A stretch of DNA of 64,000 nucleotides from positions 57,487 through 121,486 of the forward strand of contig CAZXFA010000005.1 in assembly GCA_964640085.1 (NCBI GenBank). The letters are read 5' to 3'. How positions within the stretch are numbered: position 1 is the first letter of the stretch; every line of letters begins with the position of its first letter. Under the pieces are notes generated by a model. That model did no database searches. It saw only the letters and a list, made by a program, of their open reading frames with translations, and was not told the origin of the DNA. Below, in pieces: positions 7,900 to 16,761 of the stretch. A program made the position numbers and the translations under genes. Source of the DNA: CAZXFA01 sp964640085. GTDB taxonomy: Bacteria; Actinomycetota; UBA4738; HRBIN12.

Positions 7900-9092
7900 G
7901 CCGGGCGCCCGATCCGGGGCACGAACCGTTTCGGGAGGCGGGGGGGGAGGTGGGGCCCCCGATCGTGCAGATCCGCGACCTGAAGGTGCACTTCCCGGTC
8001 ACGAAAGGCGCGATCTTCCGCCGACGCGTCGGTACCGTCAGGGCGGTCGACGGCGTGGACCTGACGATCAGGGCCAGGGAGGCGGTGGGACTCGTCGGGG
8101 AGTCCGGGAGCGGCAAGACGACGCTGGGGCGCACGATCCTGCAGATCTACGAGCCCGTCGGCGGCTGGATCCAGCTCGGCGACGCAGCGGTGTCGAGCCT
8201 GAGAGGGATCGAGCTCAGGCGGATGCGCCGCCGGATGCAGATGATCTTCCAGGACCCTTATTCATCGCTCCATCCACGGATGACGGTGGAGGGGATCGTG
8301 GCGGAGCCGCTCGAGATCCACCGGCTGGGGACCCGGGACGAACGGCGCGGCCGGGTGGCGGAGCTTCTCTCGCTAGTCGGTCTCTCACACGAGCACGCAG
8401 GTCGATACCCGCACCAGCTCAGTGGCGGTGAGCGGCAGCGCGTCGGGATCGCCAGAGCGCTGGCCCTGAACCCCGAGCTGGTGGTGGCGGACGAACCGGT
8501 CAGCTCCCTCGATGTCTCGATCCAGGCGCAGATCGTGAACCTGTTGAGGAGCCTTCAGGACGAGCTAGGCCTCGCGTACCTCTTCATCGCCCACGACCTC
8601 GCCGTCGTCCGTCAGATCGCTCACCGGGTGGGCGTGATGTACCTGGGCCGGATCGTGGAGCTCGGCTCGACCGACCAGGTCTTCGTGGATCCCTCGCACC
8701 CGTACACCGTGGCGTTGCTGTCGGCGATCCCCGTCCCGGACCCCGCGGTCGAGGCGCTCCGGGAACGCATCGTCCTGCGGGGGGACCTACCCGACCCTGC
8801 CTCCCCGCCGTCGGGTTGTCGTTTCCGCACCCGCTGCTGGCTCCGGGAGCGACTGGGCGGGCCTGAGGAGTGCGAGCGCGAGGATCCGAGGGCACAGGCG
8901 TTACACCCAGGCCATCTCGTCGCCTGCCACTTCGCCTCTGAGACCGCCGCCGAAGCCGAAGCCGTGCTGGGTCGATGGGCGGGGACGCACGAGGCGACGC
9001 GTGTGGAACCATCACCGCGCGCGGACGGGGTCGACCTGCTGGAACCGCCGAGCCCCGAGAGACACGGGGAGGAAGAGAGCCAACGTGAGTGA
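7896..9092 (+). CDS. ABC transporter ATPase, DppF/OppF type
   Basis: Partner ATPase of the importer, 398 residues. Walker A GESGSGKT, the MIFQDPYSSLHPRM Q-loop, signature LSGGERQRV, Walker B VVADEPVSSLD and the HDLAVV H-loop are all intact. The C-terminal oligo/dipeptide domain has PSGCRFRTRCW. The start is a GTG in a GTGA overlap with the previous gene; a longer upstream reading exists but falls inside that gene and is not supported. About 50 residues beyond the normal end are low-complexity and acidic. It overlaps the following SDR gene by 8 nt. Confidence 0.94.
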   Translation: MSRAPDPGHEPFREAGGEVGPPIVQIRDLKVHFPVTKGAIFRRRVGTVRAVDGVDLTIRAREAVGLVGESGSGKTTLGRTILQIYEPVGGWIQLGDAAVSSLRGIELRRMRRRMQMIFQDPYSSLHPRMTVEGIVAEPLEIHRLGTRDERRGRVAELLSLVGLSHEHAGRYPHQLSGGERQRVGIARALALNPELVVADEPVSSLDVSIQAQIVNLLRSLQDELGLAYLFIAHDLAVVRQIAHRVGVMYLGRIVELGSTDQVFVDPSHPYTVALLSAIPVPDPAVEALRERIVLRGDLPDPASPPSGCRFRTRCWLRERLGGPEECEREDPRAQALHPGHLVACHFASETAAEAEAVLGRWAGTHEATRVEPSPRADGVDLLEPPSPERHGEEESQRE

Positions 9093-9837
9093 GGGAGAGC
9101 TGACCGGCCAGGTGACGATCGTCACCGGGGCGGCTCAAGGGATCGGTCGGTGCATCGCCGAGTTCATGGCGAACGATGGCGCCGCGGTCTTGTTGGCCGA
9201 CATCCAGCATGAGCGGGTCCAGAAGGAAGCTCTCGCTCTGCGTGATCTGGGGCTCCGTGCGGAGGCCGTCTCCGTCGACGTCCGGGACCCGGGCAGCACC
9301 CGAGAGATGGCCGAGGCGGCGCTCGATCTGTTCGGGAAGGTGGACGTGCTCGTCAACAACGCAGGCTTGGACGCGCCACCTGGCGCGCCTACCGAGATGA
9401 CCGAGCAGCACTGGCACGACGTGATCGAGACGAACCTGAGTGGCGCATGGTGGTGCACGCGTGCGGTCCTGCCGGGGATGATGAACCGCCGCTCGGGCCG
9501 GGTCATCTTCATCAGCTCGGGGAGCGCCCGGATCGGGCAGGTGGATATCTCCCCCGCCTACAACGCGAGCAAGGCCGGGCTGATCGGGCTCACGGTCGGG
9601 CTCTCGGCGCATCTCGAGTCCCATGGGATCCTCGTGAACGCGATCACGCCTGGCCCCACCGGAACCGGCCAGCCGATGACCACCGAAGAGCGCGACGAGC
9701 ACGAGCGGCGCTTCCCCCTCGGCATCGTCGGTCCGGAACCGGTCGCCCACGCCTGCCTGTACCTCGCCCGGGAGAGCGGTGACTGGGTGAGCGGCGCAGT
9801 CCTCAACGTGAGTGGAGGTTGGTGGAGAGGCCTGTAG
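9085..9837 (+). CDS. Short-chain dehydrogenase/reductase (SDR)
   Basis: NAD(P)-dependent oxidoreductase with a Rossmann fold, 250 residues. The cofactor motif TGAAQGIG is at 14-21, the NNAG motif follows, and the catalytic set is present with Ser in FISSGS and the YNASK tetrad. The GTG start follows AGGA and overlaps the ATPase stop. As part of the transporter operon it probably oxidises or reduces an intermediate of the imported compound. The substrate cannot be inferred. Confidence 0.92.
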   Translation: MSEGELTGQVTIVTGAAQGIGRCIAEFMANDGAAVLLADIQHERVQKEALALRDLGLRAEAVSVDVRDPGSTREMAEAALDLFGKVDVLVNNAGLDAPPGAPTEMTEQHWHDVIETNLSGAWWCTRAVLPGMMNRRSGRVIFISSGSARIGQVDISPAYNASKAGLIGLTVGLSAHLESHGILVNAITPGPTGTGQPMTTEERDEHERRFPLGIVGPEPVAHACLYLARESGDWVSGAVLNVSGGWWRGL

Positions 9838-9865
9838 CGGAAGGGATGAGGAGGCGGCGGGAACC

Positions 9866-10765
9866 ATGGTCCATGCTCCGATGAGCTCCCCTTATGTGTG
9901 GCCAAGGGGCAGCCGGGCAGCGGTGGCCGTGACCTTCGATGTCGACGCGGAGAGCGGAGTCCTGGGCGAGACGCCGGAGGCCGCGAACCGGCTGAGCGTG
10001 ATGACGCATCAGGCGTACGGGCCGCGAGCCGGGGTTCCGCGTCTGCTGGGGATCTTGGAGCGGCTCGGGATCCGCGGCACGTTCTTCGTCCCCGGCCTGA
10101 CCGCGGAGACACACCCCGACGCGATCCGAGCGGTCCGCGATTCGGGCCACGAGATCGCGCACCACGGGTACGCGCATGAACGGGTGACCCGGCTGAGCGA
10201 GGAGATGGAGGAGCGAGTCCTCCTGCGGGGCCTCGAAGCTCTCGATCGTGTCGTCGGCATCCGCCCGGCAGGATGGCGGGCGCCCATGTGGGAAACGAGC
10301 TACCGAACCCCCGAGATCCTCCTTCGACACGGGTTCCGCTGGGACTCGAGTCTGATGGACGCGGACCGGCCCTACGTCCTGGCGACCGGGGATATCGGCG
10401 GAAGGACGCTAATCGAGATCCCGATCCACTGGGGGCTCGACGATGGCGAGCAGTACGCATGGCTTCCCGACATCTGGGAAGCCGCGACGATCGAGAGCCC
10501 GGCAAAGGTGCTCGAGATGTGGACGCAGGAGTTCGAGGCCGTGCTCGCCGAGGGCGGGTGCCTGGTCCTGACGATCCACCCTTTCCTGTCTGGAAGGCCC
10601 TCGCGAGCCCGGGGACTGGAGCGCTTGCTGGAGCGGATCGTCGGCACCTCGGACGTCTGGGTCGCGACGGCGAGCGAGATCGCCGAGCACGTGTCCTCCC
10701 TGGACCTCCCAGCGGTCTCGCACGCCCAGCCGGTCGTCCGCGCCATCGAGGGACCGGGGCCATGA
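9866..10765 (+). CDS. Polysaccharide deacetylase (CE4, PgdA/PuuE-like)
   Basis: Metal-dependent C-N hydrolase of the NodB/CE4 fold, 299 residues. The first motif TFDVDAE supplies the catalytic base and a metal Asp (D25, D27). The second motif HEIAHHGYAHE supplies the two metal histidines, and a later WRAPMWE fits motif 3. The HxHPF-like end (TIHPFLSGRP) is typical of the cytosolic subgroup that includes H. pylori PgdA-like proteins and the allantoinase PuuE, rather than secreted chitin deacetylases. No signal peptide is seen. The start at 9866 follows AGGAGG. In this operon a ureide or amide substrate is more likely than a polysaccharide; that is inference. Confidence 0.88.
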   Translation: MVHAPMSSPYVWPRGSRAAVAVTFDVDAESGVLGETPEAANRLSVMTHQAYGPRAGVPRLLGILERLGIRGTFFVPGLTAETHPDAIRAVRDSGHEIAHHGYAHERVTRLSEEMEERVLLRGLEALDRVVGIRPAGWRAPMWETSYRTPEILLRHGFRWDSSLMDADRPYVLATGDIGGRTLIEIPIHWGLDDGEQYAWLPDIWEAATIESPAKVLEMWTQEFEAVLAEGGCLVLTIHPFLSGRPSRARGLERLLERIVGTSDVWVATASEIAEHVSSLDLPAVSHAQPVVRAIEGPGP

Positions 10766-12423
10766 GCGCCGGCCGGGGATCTCGTGCGGCGCGGCGGTCG
10801 CTGGTGCTGGTGGATGGCGACGTGTATACCGCGGACGAGACCGGCACCAGGGCGCGCGCCGTGGCGATGGGCGACGGACGGATCCTCGCCGTGGGGAACG
10901 ACGAGGAGGTGGTGTCGGTAGTCCCCGACGCCCGGCGGATCGACGTCGGGGGGAGGACGATCGTGCCCGGCTTCATCGATGCACACAACCATTTCCTGGC
11001 CACCGGGGAGTCGCTCGGTTCGGTCGACGTCCGCTTCCCTCGCGTGGCCTCGGTCGACGATCTCGTGGAGGCGATCGAGGAAGCGGCGTCCGCCACCCCC
11101 GCCGACCGCTGGGTCACGGCATTCGGGTTCGACCACGCCAAGTACGAGCGGGAGCCGACCCGCTGGGATCTCGATCGGGCGACGACCGAGCATCCCGTGC
11201 TCGTCCACCATGTGTCCGGACACCACGCGCTCGCGAACTCCCGGGCGGTGGCCGAGCGGGCGGTGAACGAGGCAACGCCGGACCCACCCGGCGGTCGGCT
11301 CGTGCGTGATGCGGCCGGAAGGCCGACGGGGCTCTTCCTCGACGCCGCGATGGCGCTCGTGCAGCCGATCGCCGTCGACATCGGCTCCCACGGCCCGAAC
11401 TTCCACACCGCGTCGGCGCTGGAGGACCGGGTCGAGGCCGTGGAGCGAGCCGGACGCGCGTTCCTCGAGGCCGGGCTGGTCACCGTGTGCGACGCGCAGG
11501 TGACCAGCCGCGAGCTCGAGGCCTACCAGGTGGCGTGCCGGACCGGCAGGTTGCCGGTCCGCACCGTCTGCATGCCGCTCTCGCACCAGCTGGATGCGTT
11601 CGCGGAGATCGGGTTGCACGGATCGTTCGGGAACGATCGCCTCTCCATCGGGCCCATGAAGCTGTACGCGGACGGTTCGCTCATCGGCGGCACGGCCTGC
11701 TTCTCGGAACCCTACGGTGTGCGGGGTGAGTTCGAGGGCTCGCTCTACCATCGGCCGGAGGAGTTGCAGGAGTTGATCCTCCGCGCGCACCGGCTCGGAT
11801 GGCGCATCGGCGTGCACACGCAGGGGGACCTTGCGATGGGGCTGGTCATCGACGCGTTCGAGGAAGCGCAGCTCCGGTGGCCTCGCGAGGATCCGAGGTT
11901 CCGGGTCGAGCACGCCGGCTACCCGACGTCGGACCAGATCGTCCGGCTGGCCGAGCTCGGCGTGGTGACCGTGAACCAGCCTCGATACCTGCACGACAGC
12001 GGCGACGAGTTCCTGGCCCGACTCGGCGACCGTGCCCACCGTCTGCAGCCGCTCAGGGAGGAGCTGGCGGCGGGCGTGAGGGTGGTCCTGAGCAGCGACT
12101 CGGACGTCGCGAGCTACCGGCCCCTCGACACGATCGCTTCCGCGGTGCGCCGCAGGACGATCGCCGATCGAGCGATCGGGGACGACCAGGCACTCACGGT
12201 CGAGGAGGCCATCCGGTGCCATACGTTGGCTGCAGCGTTCGCGATCGGCGCCGAAGAGCGTTTGGGCTCGCTCGAGCCCAGGAAGCTGGCCGATGTCGTC
12301 GTCCTCGACGGCGATCTCCTCGGAGCACCGCACGAGCGGATCGAGGATCTCCGCGTCTGGATGACGATCCTCGGAGGGGAGGTCGTCCACGACGTCACGA
12401 GGGGCGAAGGAGTGAGGGTCTGA
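10762..12423 (+). CDS. Amidohydrolase family 3 (YtcJ-like) metal-dependent hydrolase
   Basis: Zinc-type amidohydrolase of 553 residues that overlaps the previous stop by ATGA. The N-terminal beta-sandwich is followed by VPGFIDAHNHF, which carries the first metal histidines. Later come a GVHTQGD segment, the RVEHAGY segment with a metal His, and LSSDSDVASYRPL with the catalytic Asp. The C-terminal LGSLEPRKLADVVVLDGD is the usual fold closure. Relatives include N-substituted formamide deformylase and many uncharacterised members. It probably cleaves an amide, formamide or cyclic imide in the pathway served by this operon. Confidence 0.91.
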   Translation: MSAGRGSRAARRSLVLVDGDVYTADETGTRARAVAMGDGRILAVGNDEEVVSVVPDARRIDVGGRTIVPGFIDAHNHFLATGESLGSVDVRFPRVASVDDLVEAIEEAASATPADRWVTAFGFDHAKYEREPTRWDLDRATTEHPVLVHHVSGHHALANSRAVAERAVNEATPDPPGGRLVRDAAGRPTGLFLDAAMALVQPIAVDIGSHGPNFHTASALEDRVEAVERAGRAFLEAGLVTVCDAQVTSRELEAYQVACRTGRLPVRTVCMPLSHQLDAFAEIGLHGSFGNDRLSIGPMKLYADGSLIGGTACFSEPYGVRGEFEGSLYHRPEELQELILRAHRLGWRIGVHTQGDLAMGLVIDAFEEAQLRWPREDPRFRVEHAGYPTSDQIVRLAELGVVTVNQPRYLHDSGDEFLARLGDRAHRLQPLREELAAGVRVVLSSDSDVASYRPLDTIASAVRRRTIADRAIGDDQALTVEEAIRCHTLAAAFAIGAEERLGSLEPRKLADVVVLDGDLLGAPHERIEDLRVWMTILGGEVVHDVTRGEGVRV

Positions 12424-12477
12424 AATGAGGAGAGATCGGGTTCGGGCCGAGAAGCACCAGCCAGCCGGAGCGCGGAG

Positions 12478-12882
12478 ATGAGCGGTCGGCACACGGAGGC
12501 GGACGCGACATCCCAGGTGCGAGAGGTGTACGAGCGGTTGATGAACGCGTTCGCGCAAGCGGATACGGATCGGTACTTCGAGTGCTTCCACGAGCGCGCG
12601 TCCTTCGTGTTCCCCGGCGAGGAGGTCCTGGACTCTCGTTCCGCGTATCACGCGGCGTGGTTGCAGTGGCAACGGGAGGGTCAACGATTCACGGACGTCG
12701 TGGCGACGGATGTTCGCATCCGCGTGTTCGGGTCGACGGCCATCCTCACGCATCGTATCCAGACGACCGTGGAGGCCCAGGGGGAAACGAGCGTGGACCG
12801 GGAGCGAGAATCCATCGTCTTCTCTGAGATCGGCGGCCGTTGGGTCGCCATCCACGAGCATCTGTCGCCCGACAGGACATAG
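12478..12882 (+). CDS. NTF2-like / SnoaL-type small protein
   Basis: A 134-residue protein with the cone-shaped NTF2 fold pattern: a helix (VREVYERLMNAFAQADTDRYFECF), a DSRSAYHAAW segment and four C-terminal beta strands ending RWVAIHEHLS. Proteins of this type serve as small-molecule isomerases, hydrolases or binding proteins, and function cannot be set from sequence. The ATG follows a GGAG 1 nt away, so initiation may be weak. The gene lies 54 nt after the amidohydrolase in the same direction and is probably the last gene of the rightward operon. Confidence 0.75.
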   Translation: MSGRHTEADATSQVREVYERLMNAFAQADTDRYFECFHERASFVFPGEEVLDSRSAYHAAWLQWQREGQRFTDVVATDVRIRVFGSTAILTHRIQTTVEAQGETSVDRERESIVFSEIGGRWVAIHEHLSPDRT

Positions 12883-12937
12883 CGTGCTTCGCTGAGCTTC
12901 CAGGCAGGACACCGAGAGACAGTGTTCGCGTGCCAGC

Positions 12938-12954
12938 GGGGGCATGGTCCCCCC
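12938..12954. terminator. Candidate hairpin after the catabolic operon
   Basis: GGGGG-CATGGT-CCCCC with one extra C, between the NTF2-like gene and the YihY gene. No T-tract follows, so a terminator role is only suggested by position. The remaining bases of this gap show nothing else except the promoter at 13018. Confidence 0.35.
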
Positions 12955-13017
12955 TGCTTCCGACGGCGCACCACACACGCGCGCCGCGCGGCAGGCCACC
13001 AGACCGGACGCCCTTGG

Positions 13018-13023
13018 TAGGGT
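13018..13023 (+). promoter_or_regulatory. -10 hexamer TAGGGT for the YihY gene
   Basis: TAGGGT stands 7 nt before the ATG at 13031, implying a leaderless transcript. Confidence 0.5.
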
Positions 13024-13030
13024 GGGCTTC

Positions 13031-14011
13031 ATGCCCGCCGGGATCGACCCCGCGCGGTGGCGGCGCGTCCGGCGAGCGGCGGATGCGGTACGGAGCCTCG
13101 CGGTCTGGACCGCGCGAGACACGCTCCAGGATCGGGTCCCGAGCGCGGCCGGCGGGGTGGCCTTCTTCACGCTGCTCTCCCTGCCGCCCGCCCTCCTGGT
13201 CTTCCTGGGCGGGCTGGGCTACGTGAGCGACCTCCTGGGTCCGGACGTCCGAGACTCCGTCCGCGACCGGATCGTCGAGGCGGCGTCCACCTTCCTCACG
13301 GAAGAGACCGTCCGCGACGCGGTGCTGCCGTTCGTTGACGGGTTCATGGGTCGAGGACGCTCGGGCCTCCTTTCCGTCGGGATCGTGCTCACCCTCTGGT
13401 CGGCCTCCCGCGCAACCAAGGCGATGATCGAGGCGGTGGTGGTCGCCTACGATCTGGAGGAGCAGCTCCGACCCGGATGGAAGCGCCGGCTCATCGCTTA
13501 CGGCCTGACCCTCGGCGGGATCGCGGTGGCGGTGGTGCTGCTCCCGGTGCTCGTGGCCGGCCCGCGGCTCGGTGAGCTGGTCGCCGAGCCGCTCGGACTG
13601 GAGGACGCCTTCGCCACGGCGTGGCGGGCCCTGTACTGGCCGATCGTCCTCGCCGCGGGGGTGGCGGCCCTGACCACCTTCTACCACCTCGCGCTCCCGT
13701 GGAGCACCCCGTGGCGGCGCGATCTCCCCGGCGCGGGGCTGGCGGTCATCGTCTGGGTGCTGGGCGGGCTGGGGCTGCGCCTCTACGCGGACATCGCGAT
13801 CATCGGCCGGGAGAGCGTGGTCGGCCCGCTCGGCGCACCCATCGTCCTGCTCCTGTGGCTCTACGTGACGGCGTTCGCGGTGCTGCTCGGGGGGGAGCTC
13901 AACGCCGAGATCGAGAAGCGGTGGCCGACGATACCCATCGAACGGCCGGAGACGGCATCGGTCCCGACCCCGGACGATCGATCGTCCGGGGCCGGCGGCC
14001 GCCGGAGCTGA
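13031..14011 (+). CDS. YihY/BrkB-family (UPF0761) membrane protein
   Basis: Integral membrane protein of 326 residues with about six hydrophobic helices. Family features are the early AAGGVAFFTLLSLPPALL helix, LWSASRATKAMIEAVVVAY and the late GAPIVLLLWLYVTAFAVLLGGELNAEIE helix; this last helix with its acidic tail is the best-conserved part of the family. The physiological role of YihY proteins is not settled despite old ribonuclease BN labels. The chosen ATG is placed 7 nt behind a -10-like TAGGGT. It converges on the next gene, and a short inverted repeat holds both stop codons. Confidence 0.9.
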   Translation: MPAGIDPARWRRVRRAADAVRSLAVWTARDTLQDRVPSAAGGVAFFTLLSLPPALLVFLGGLGYVSDLLGPDVRDSVRDRIVEAASTFLTEETVRDAVLPFVDGFMGRGRSGLLSVGIVLTLWSASRATKAMIEAVVVAYDLEEQLRPGWKRRLIAYGLTLGGIAVAVVLLPVLVAGPRLGELVAEPLGLEDAFATAWRALYWPIVLAAGVAALTTFYHLALPWSTPWRRDLPGAGLAVIVWVLGGLGLRLYADIAIIGRESVVGPLGAPIVLLLWLYVTAFAVLLGGELNAEIEKRWPTIPIERPETASVPTPDDRSSGAGGRRS

Positions 14012-14029
14012 GCCGGGGCCCGTGGCTCA
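14009..14029. terminator. Inverted repeat holding the stop codons of two convergent genes
   Basis: TGAGCC at 14009-14014 and GGCTCA at 14024-14029 form a 6-bp stem around a G/C loop. Its outer arms contain the TGA stop of the YihY gene and the TGA stop of the leftward gene, so it could act as a two-way terminator. Confidence 0.45.
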
Positions 14030-15250
14030 CTCGCCCCAGATGGCCCTCGCCCGTCCCGTGTCGACCGGTCCCAGCGCGAGCACCGGGAAGAGCCAGGCCT
14101 TGGTGAGGGCCACGCCGGCCCCCGTGAACGCGAGCACCGTGCCGAGCTCGCCGAGTCCGGGGCCGAACCATCCGCCGCCGCGACCCGCCATCAGGACCAG
14201 GCCGAGGTTGAGCAGCAGGACCTGGAGCGGCGCCGCCATCTCGAAGGCCGCCAACGAGCGGCGGCGCTCCTGCGGGTGGCCCGGTCGACCCATCGGCAGC
14301 AGGTAGGACCAGGCGCCGAGCAGAACCTGCACGAGCCACCCGCCCACGAAGGCCACCAGGAACAGGGGGCGGTAGGCGTCGAACCCGGCCTTCCCCTCGA
14401 GCAGGACCCAGCCCAGCCCGATCGAGGCGGCCACGAACCATCCGACCCCGGCGATCATGTGGAAAGCTGCCACCGGCACGGACCATCGGCGCTCGATACG
14501 GAGCACGGCCACGACCACGACGACCACCCCGAGGGCTCCGGCCGCGTACGCGACCCCGCCCGCCGCCAGCACCGGCCTGGAGTTCCAGCCCGCGAGCTGG
14601 AGCACGATCCCCGCGACGAGCAGCGCCAGTACGATCCGGCCCCTCCGGGGGGGCATCCGGACCCGGAGCGCCGTGGGCAGGAGGGTGAGCATCGTGGCCA
14701 CGACCGTGATCGAGCCCCAGCCGAGCAGGTTCACCGTCATGTGGGCTCGGCGGAGATGCGCGGACAGGTCGCCGCCCACCGCTCGGCTCCCCATCAGCGC
14801 CCCCAGCGTCCCGCCGACGAGGACGAACGCGATCGCCGCGCCGTACCCGGCGATCGGGAGCGCGTGCCGACGGTTCAGCGCTCTCGACCACGCCCGCCAC
14901 AGCATCCAGGCCAGGATCATCATCGCGCCGACGAACGCGATCCCACCGACGGCCGTGAGCCGCGACGTCGAGGTGGGCATGCCGATCGCGATCAGGGCGG
15001 TCCCCCCGGTCACCAGTACGAACTGGGTTACCACGAGCCACGCGGGGGGCGCGGGCGTCGCGGTGAGGGCGAGCATGAAGTTCTGCATCGCGCCCGAGAT
15101 CGCGGTGGAGATCGCCCCGGCGAGCGCCAGGTGCAAGGGCAGCCAGATCCCTGAGCGCCGAGACGCCGGGAGGAGCAGGGACAGGGCCGCCGCCGTCAAC
15201 CAGGCCCGCGCGGCGGTCTGGTACAGGCCGGTCGTGGTCCGGGGCTTCAC
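14027..15250 (-). CDS. Multi-span membrane protein resembling heme-copper oxidase subunit I / NnrS-like proteins
   Basis: A 407-residue protein with about twelve hydrophobic helices. One helix pair contains AHMTVNLLGWGSITVVATML and another AAFHMIAGVGWFVAA, histidine-in-helix patterns reminiscent of heme ligands in oxidase-like families, but the full set of oxidase ligands was not confirmed. The start is a GTG forming a GTGA overlap with the stop of the MttB-family gene, so the two are coupled. A possible role is in redox chemistry linked to that enzyme, or in NO/oxygen defence. Family assignment is tentative. Confidence 0.55.
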   Translation of the reverse strand: MKPRTTTGLYQTAARAWLTAAALSLLLPASRRSGIWLPLHLALAGAISTAISGAMQNFMLALTATPAPPAWLVVTQFVLVTGGTALIAIGMPTSTSRLTAVGGIAFVGAMMILAWMLWRAWSRALNRRHALPIAGYGAAIAFVLVGGTLGALMGSRAVGGDLSAHLRRAHMTVNLLGWGSITVVATMLTLLPTALRVRMPPRRGRIVLALLVAGIVLQLAGWNSRPVLAAGGVAYAAGALGVVVVVVAVLRIERRWSVPVAAFHMIAGVGWFVAASIGLGWVLLEGKAGFDAYRPLFLVAFVGGWLVQVLLGAWSYLLPMGRPGHPQERRRSLAAFEMAAPLQVLLLNLGLVLMAGRGGGWFGPGLGELGTVLAFTGAGVALTKAWLFPVLALGPVDTGRARAIWGE

Positions 15251-16692
15251 GCCGGGGTCGGCGAGCTCGCTCGCCGGGCTCCGACGATCGCTCGCATCCC
15301 CTCGAGGACCTCCCCGGGAAGCGGCGACACCGTGTGCGTCTCCCAGATCTCGAAGACGCGTCGGCGCGCACGTTCGCGCAGCGTCGTCGAGCCCGCCGCC
15401 TCCCAGGCGTCGCGACCCTCCCACGAGAGCAGTCGCGGCAGCCACAGCTCGCGGAAGTGGGCGAGCGTGTGCGGCTCACCCAGGAAGATGTTCCCCGGCC
15501 CGACCTCGCGGATCGTCTCGAACGCGATCGTCTCCTCGCTCACCTCCACCGGCTCGAGCGCTCGGCGGGTCATGTCGGCGAGCTCGTCGGCGATCACCAA
15601 CAGCTCGGGCGAGAACAGCAGGCCCCCCTCCACGCATCCGGCGTCGAACACGAGATCGATCCCGCCGAGGACCGTGCCGAACCCGTAGTACCCGGCCTCG
15701 AGGGCGGCCTGCTCGTCGGCGTCCTTCGAGTCACCCCCGAAGCTCATCCCGACCGCGGGCAGTCCCCAGCGGCGGCAGAGCTGTCCGAACAGCGTCATGA
15801 ACCGGAGCCCGTCGGGGCCGCCAGCCGTCACGCTCCCGTTCCGCATGTCCATGAGGAACGGCACCGTGCCGCTCACGAACGGCAGACCCGGCTGGAGGAG
15901 CTGGGAGATCACCAGCCCGAGCAGCGTCTCGGCCGCCGCGACGGCCGCGGTCCCGGCGATCGTGGTCGGGCCGGTGGCGCCGACCTGGGGCGCCGCCTGG
16001 CAGCAGACCGGCAGCCCCCGCTCGGCCGACTCGAACAGCTTCTCCACCGTCTCGAGGTTGAAGAGCAGTGGCGAGACGGAGTTCAGGTACGGGATCACGA
16101 ACGGGCGCTCGCGCAGCTCGTCTGCACCGCCGGCCACGAGCTCGGCCATGTCGTAGATGTCCGAGAGCTCCGGACGGCCGGCGATCAACACCATCAGCGG
16201 CTTGGTGGTGTTCGCCACCATCTCGATGAACTCGCTCTGGTTCACGACGTGCAGCGGGAGCTCCTCGGACGGACGGGTGACCCCGGGGGTCGCCACGAAG
16301 TCGATGTTCGGGAGCGCGTCGGCGAGCAAGGTGGAATCTGCCGTGGCCAGGAGCGTGAAGTCCTCGACGCCCAGCGTGCGAGGGTTCAGGTAGTTGAGGT
16401 TGGTCACGCCGGCGCCCACGTACACGTTCCCTTCGCCGAGGCGGAGCGCGGGCTCGCCGGCCCGGTCGAACAACACGAACCGCGACGGGGCGGTCCCGAG
16501 GGCCCGCTCGACGAGCTCGGAAGGCAACTTCACCAGATCCTCGCCCTCGAGGGACGCGCCGTGGTCGGCCAGGAGCTCGCGCCCCTCGGGCGTCATCACC
16601 CTCGCGCCGACCTCGGAGAGGACCCGGAGGGCGGCTACGTGGAGCCGGTCGAGCGCCTCCTCGTCGCAAAGCTCCAGGTGCGGGCGATCCAC
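15247..16692 (-). CDS. Trimethylamine methyltransferase (MttB) superfamily protein, non-pyrrolysine
   Basis: TIM-barrel methyltransferase-like protein of 481 residues. Family segments include VGAGVTNLNYLNPRTLGVED, the central VCCQAAPQVGATGPTTIAGT and LVFDAGCVEGGLLFSPE. There is no in-frame TAG, so it belongs with the non-pyrrolysine members, of which MtgB demethylates glycine betaine. No corrinoid protein or reductive activator is seen next to it. The GTG at 16690-16692 sits close behind GATAGG, and the divergent polymerase gene begins 70 nt away. Substrate (a quaternary or tertiary amine) is inferred from family only. Confidence 0.82.
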   Translation of the reverse strand: MDRPHLELCDEEALDRLHVAALRVLSEVGARVMTPEGRELLADHGASLEGEDLVKLPSELVERALGTAPSRFVLFDRAGEPALRLGEGNVYVGAGVTNLNYLNPRTLGVEDFTLLATADSTLLADALPNIDFVATPGVTRPSEELPLHVVNQSEFIEMVANTTKPLMVLIAGRPELSDIYDMAELVAGGADELRERPFVIPYLNSVSPLLFNLETVEKLFESAERGLPVCCQAAPQVGATGPTTIAGTAAVAAAETLLGLVISQLLQPGLPFVSGTVPFLMDMRNGSVTAGGPDGLRFMTLFGQLCRRWGLPAVGMSFGGDSKDADEQAALEAGYYGFGTVLGGIDLVFDAGCVEGGLLFSPELLVIADELADMTRRALEPVEVSEETIAFETIREVGPGNIFLGEPHTLAHFRELWLPRLLSWEGRDAWEAAGSTTLRERARRRVFEIWETHTVSPLPGEVLEGMRAIVGARRASSPTPA

Positions 16693-16749
16693 GCGCCTAT
16701 CGTCGTCGGCACGGCCGGGGTCGGCAAGCCGGCCGGGCGACACTCGGCC

Positions 16750-16755
16750 TATCGT
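16750..16755 (+). promoter_or_regulatory. -10 hexamer TATCGT for the LigD-type polymerase gene
   Basis: TATCGT ends 6 nt before the ATG at 16762, in the 70-bp divergent gap with the MttB-family gene. Confidence 0.5.
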
Positions 16756-16761
16756 GTCCGC

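Noticed and set aside
15247..16692. Possible pyrrolysine (amber) codon in the MttB-family gene
   Set aside because: The frame runs without any TAG to its normal end, so it is a non-pyrrolysine member.
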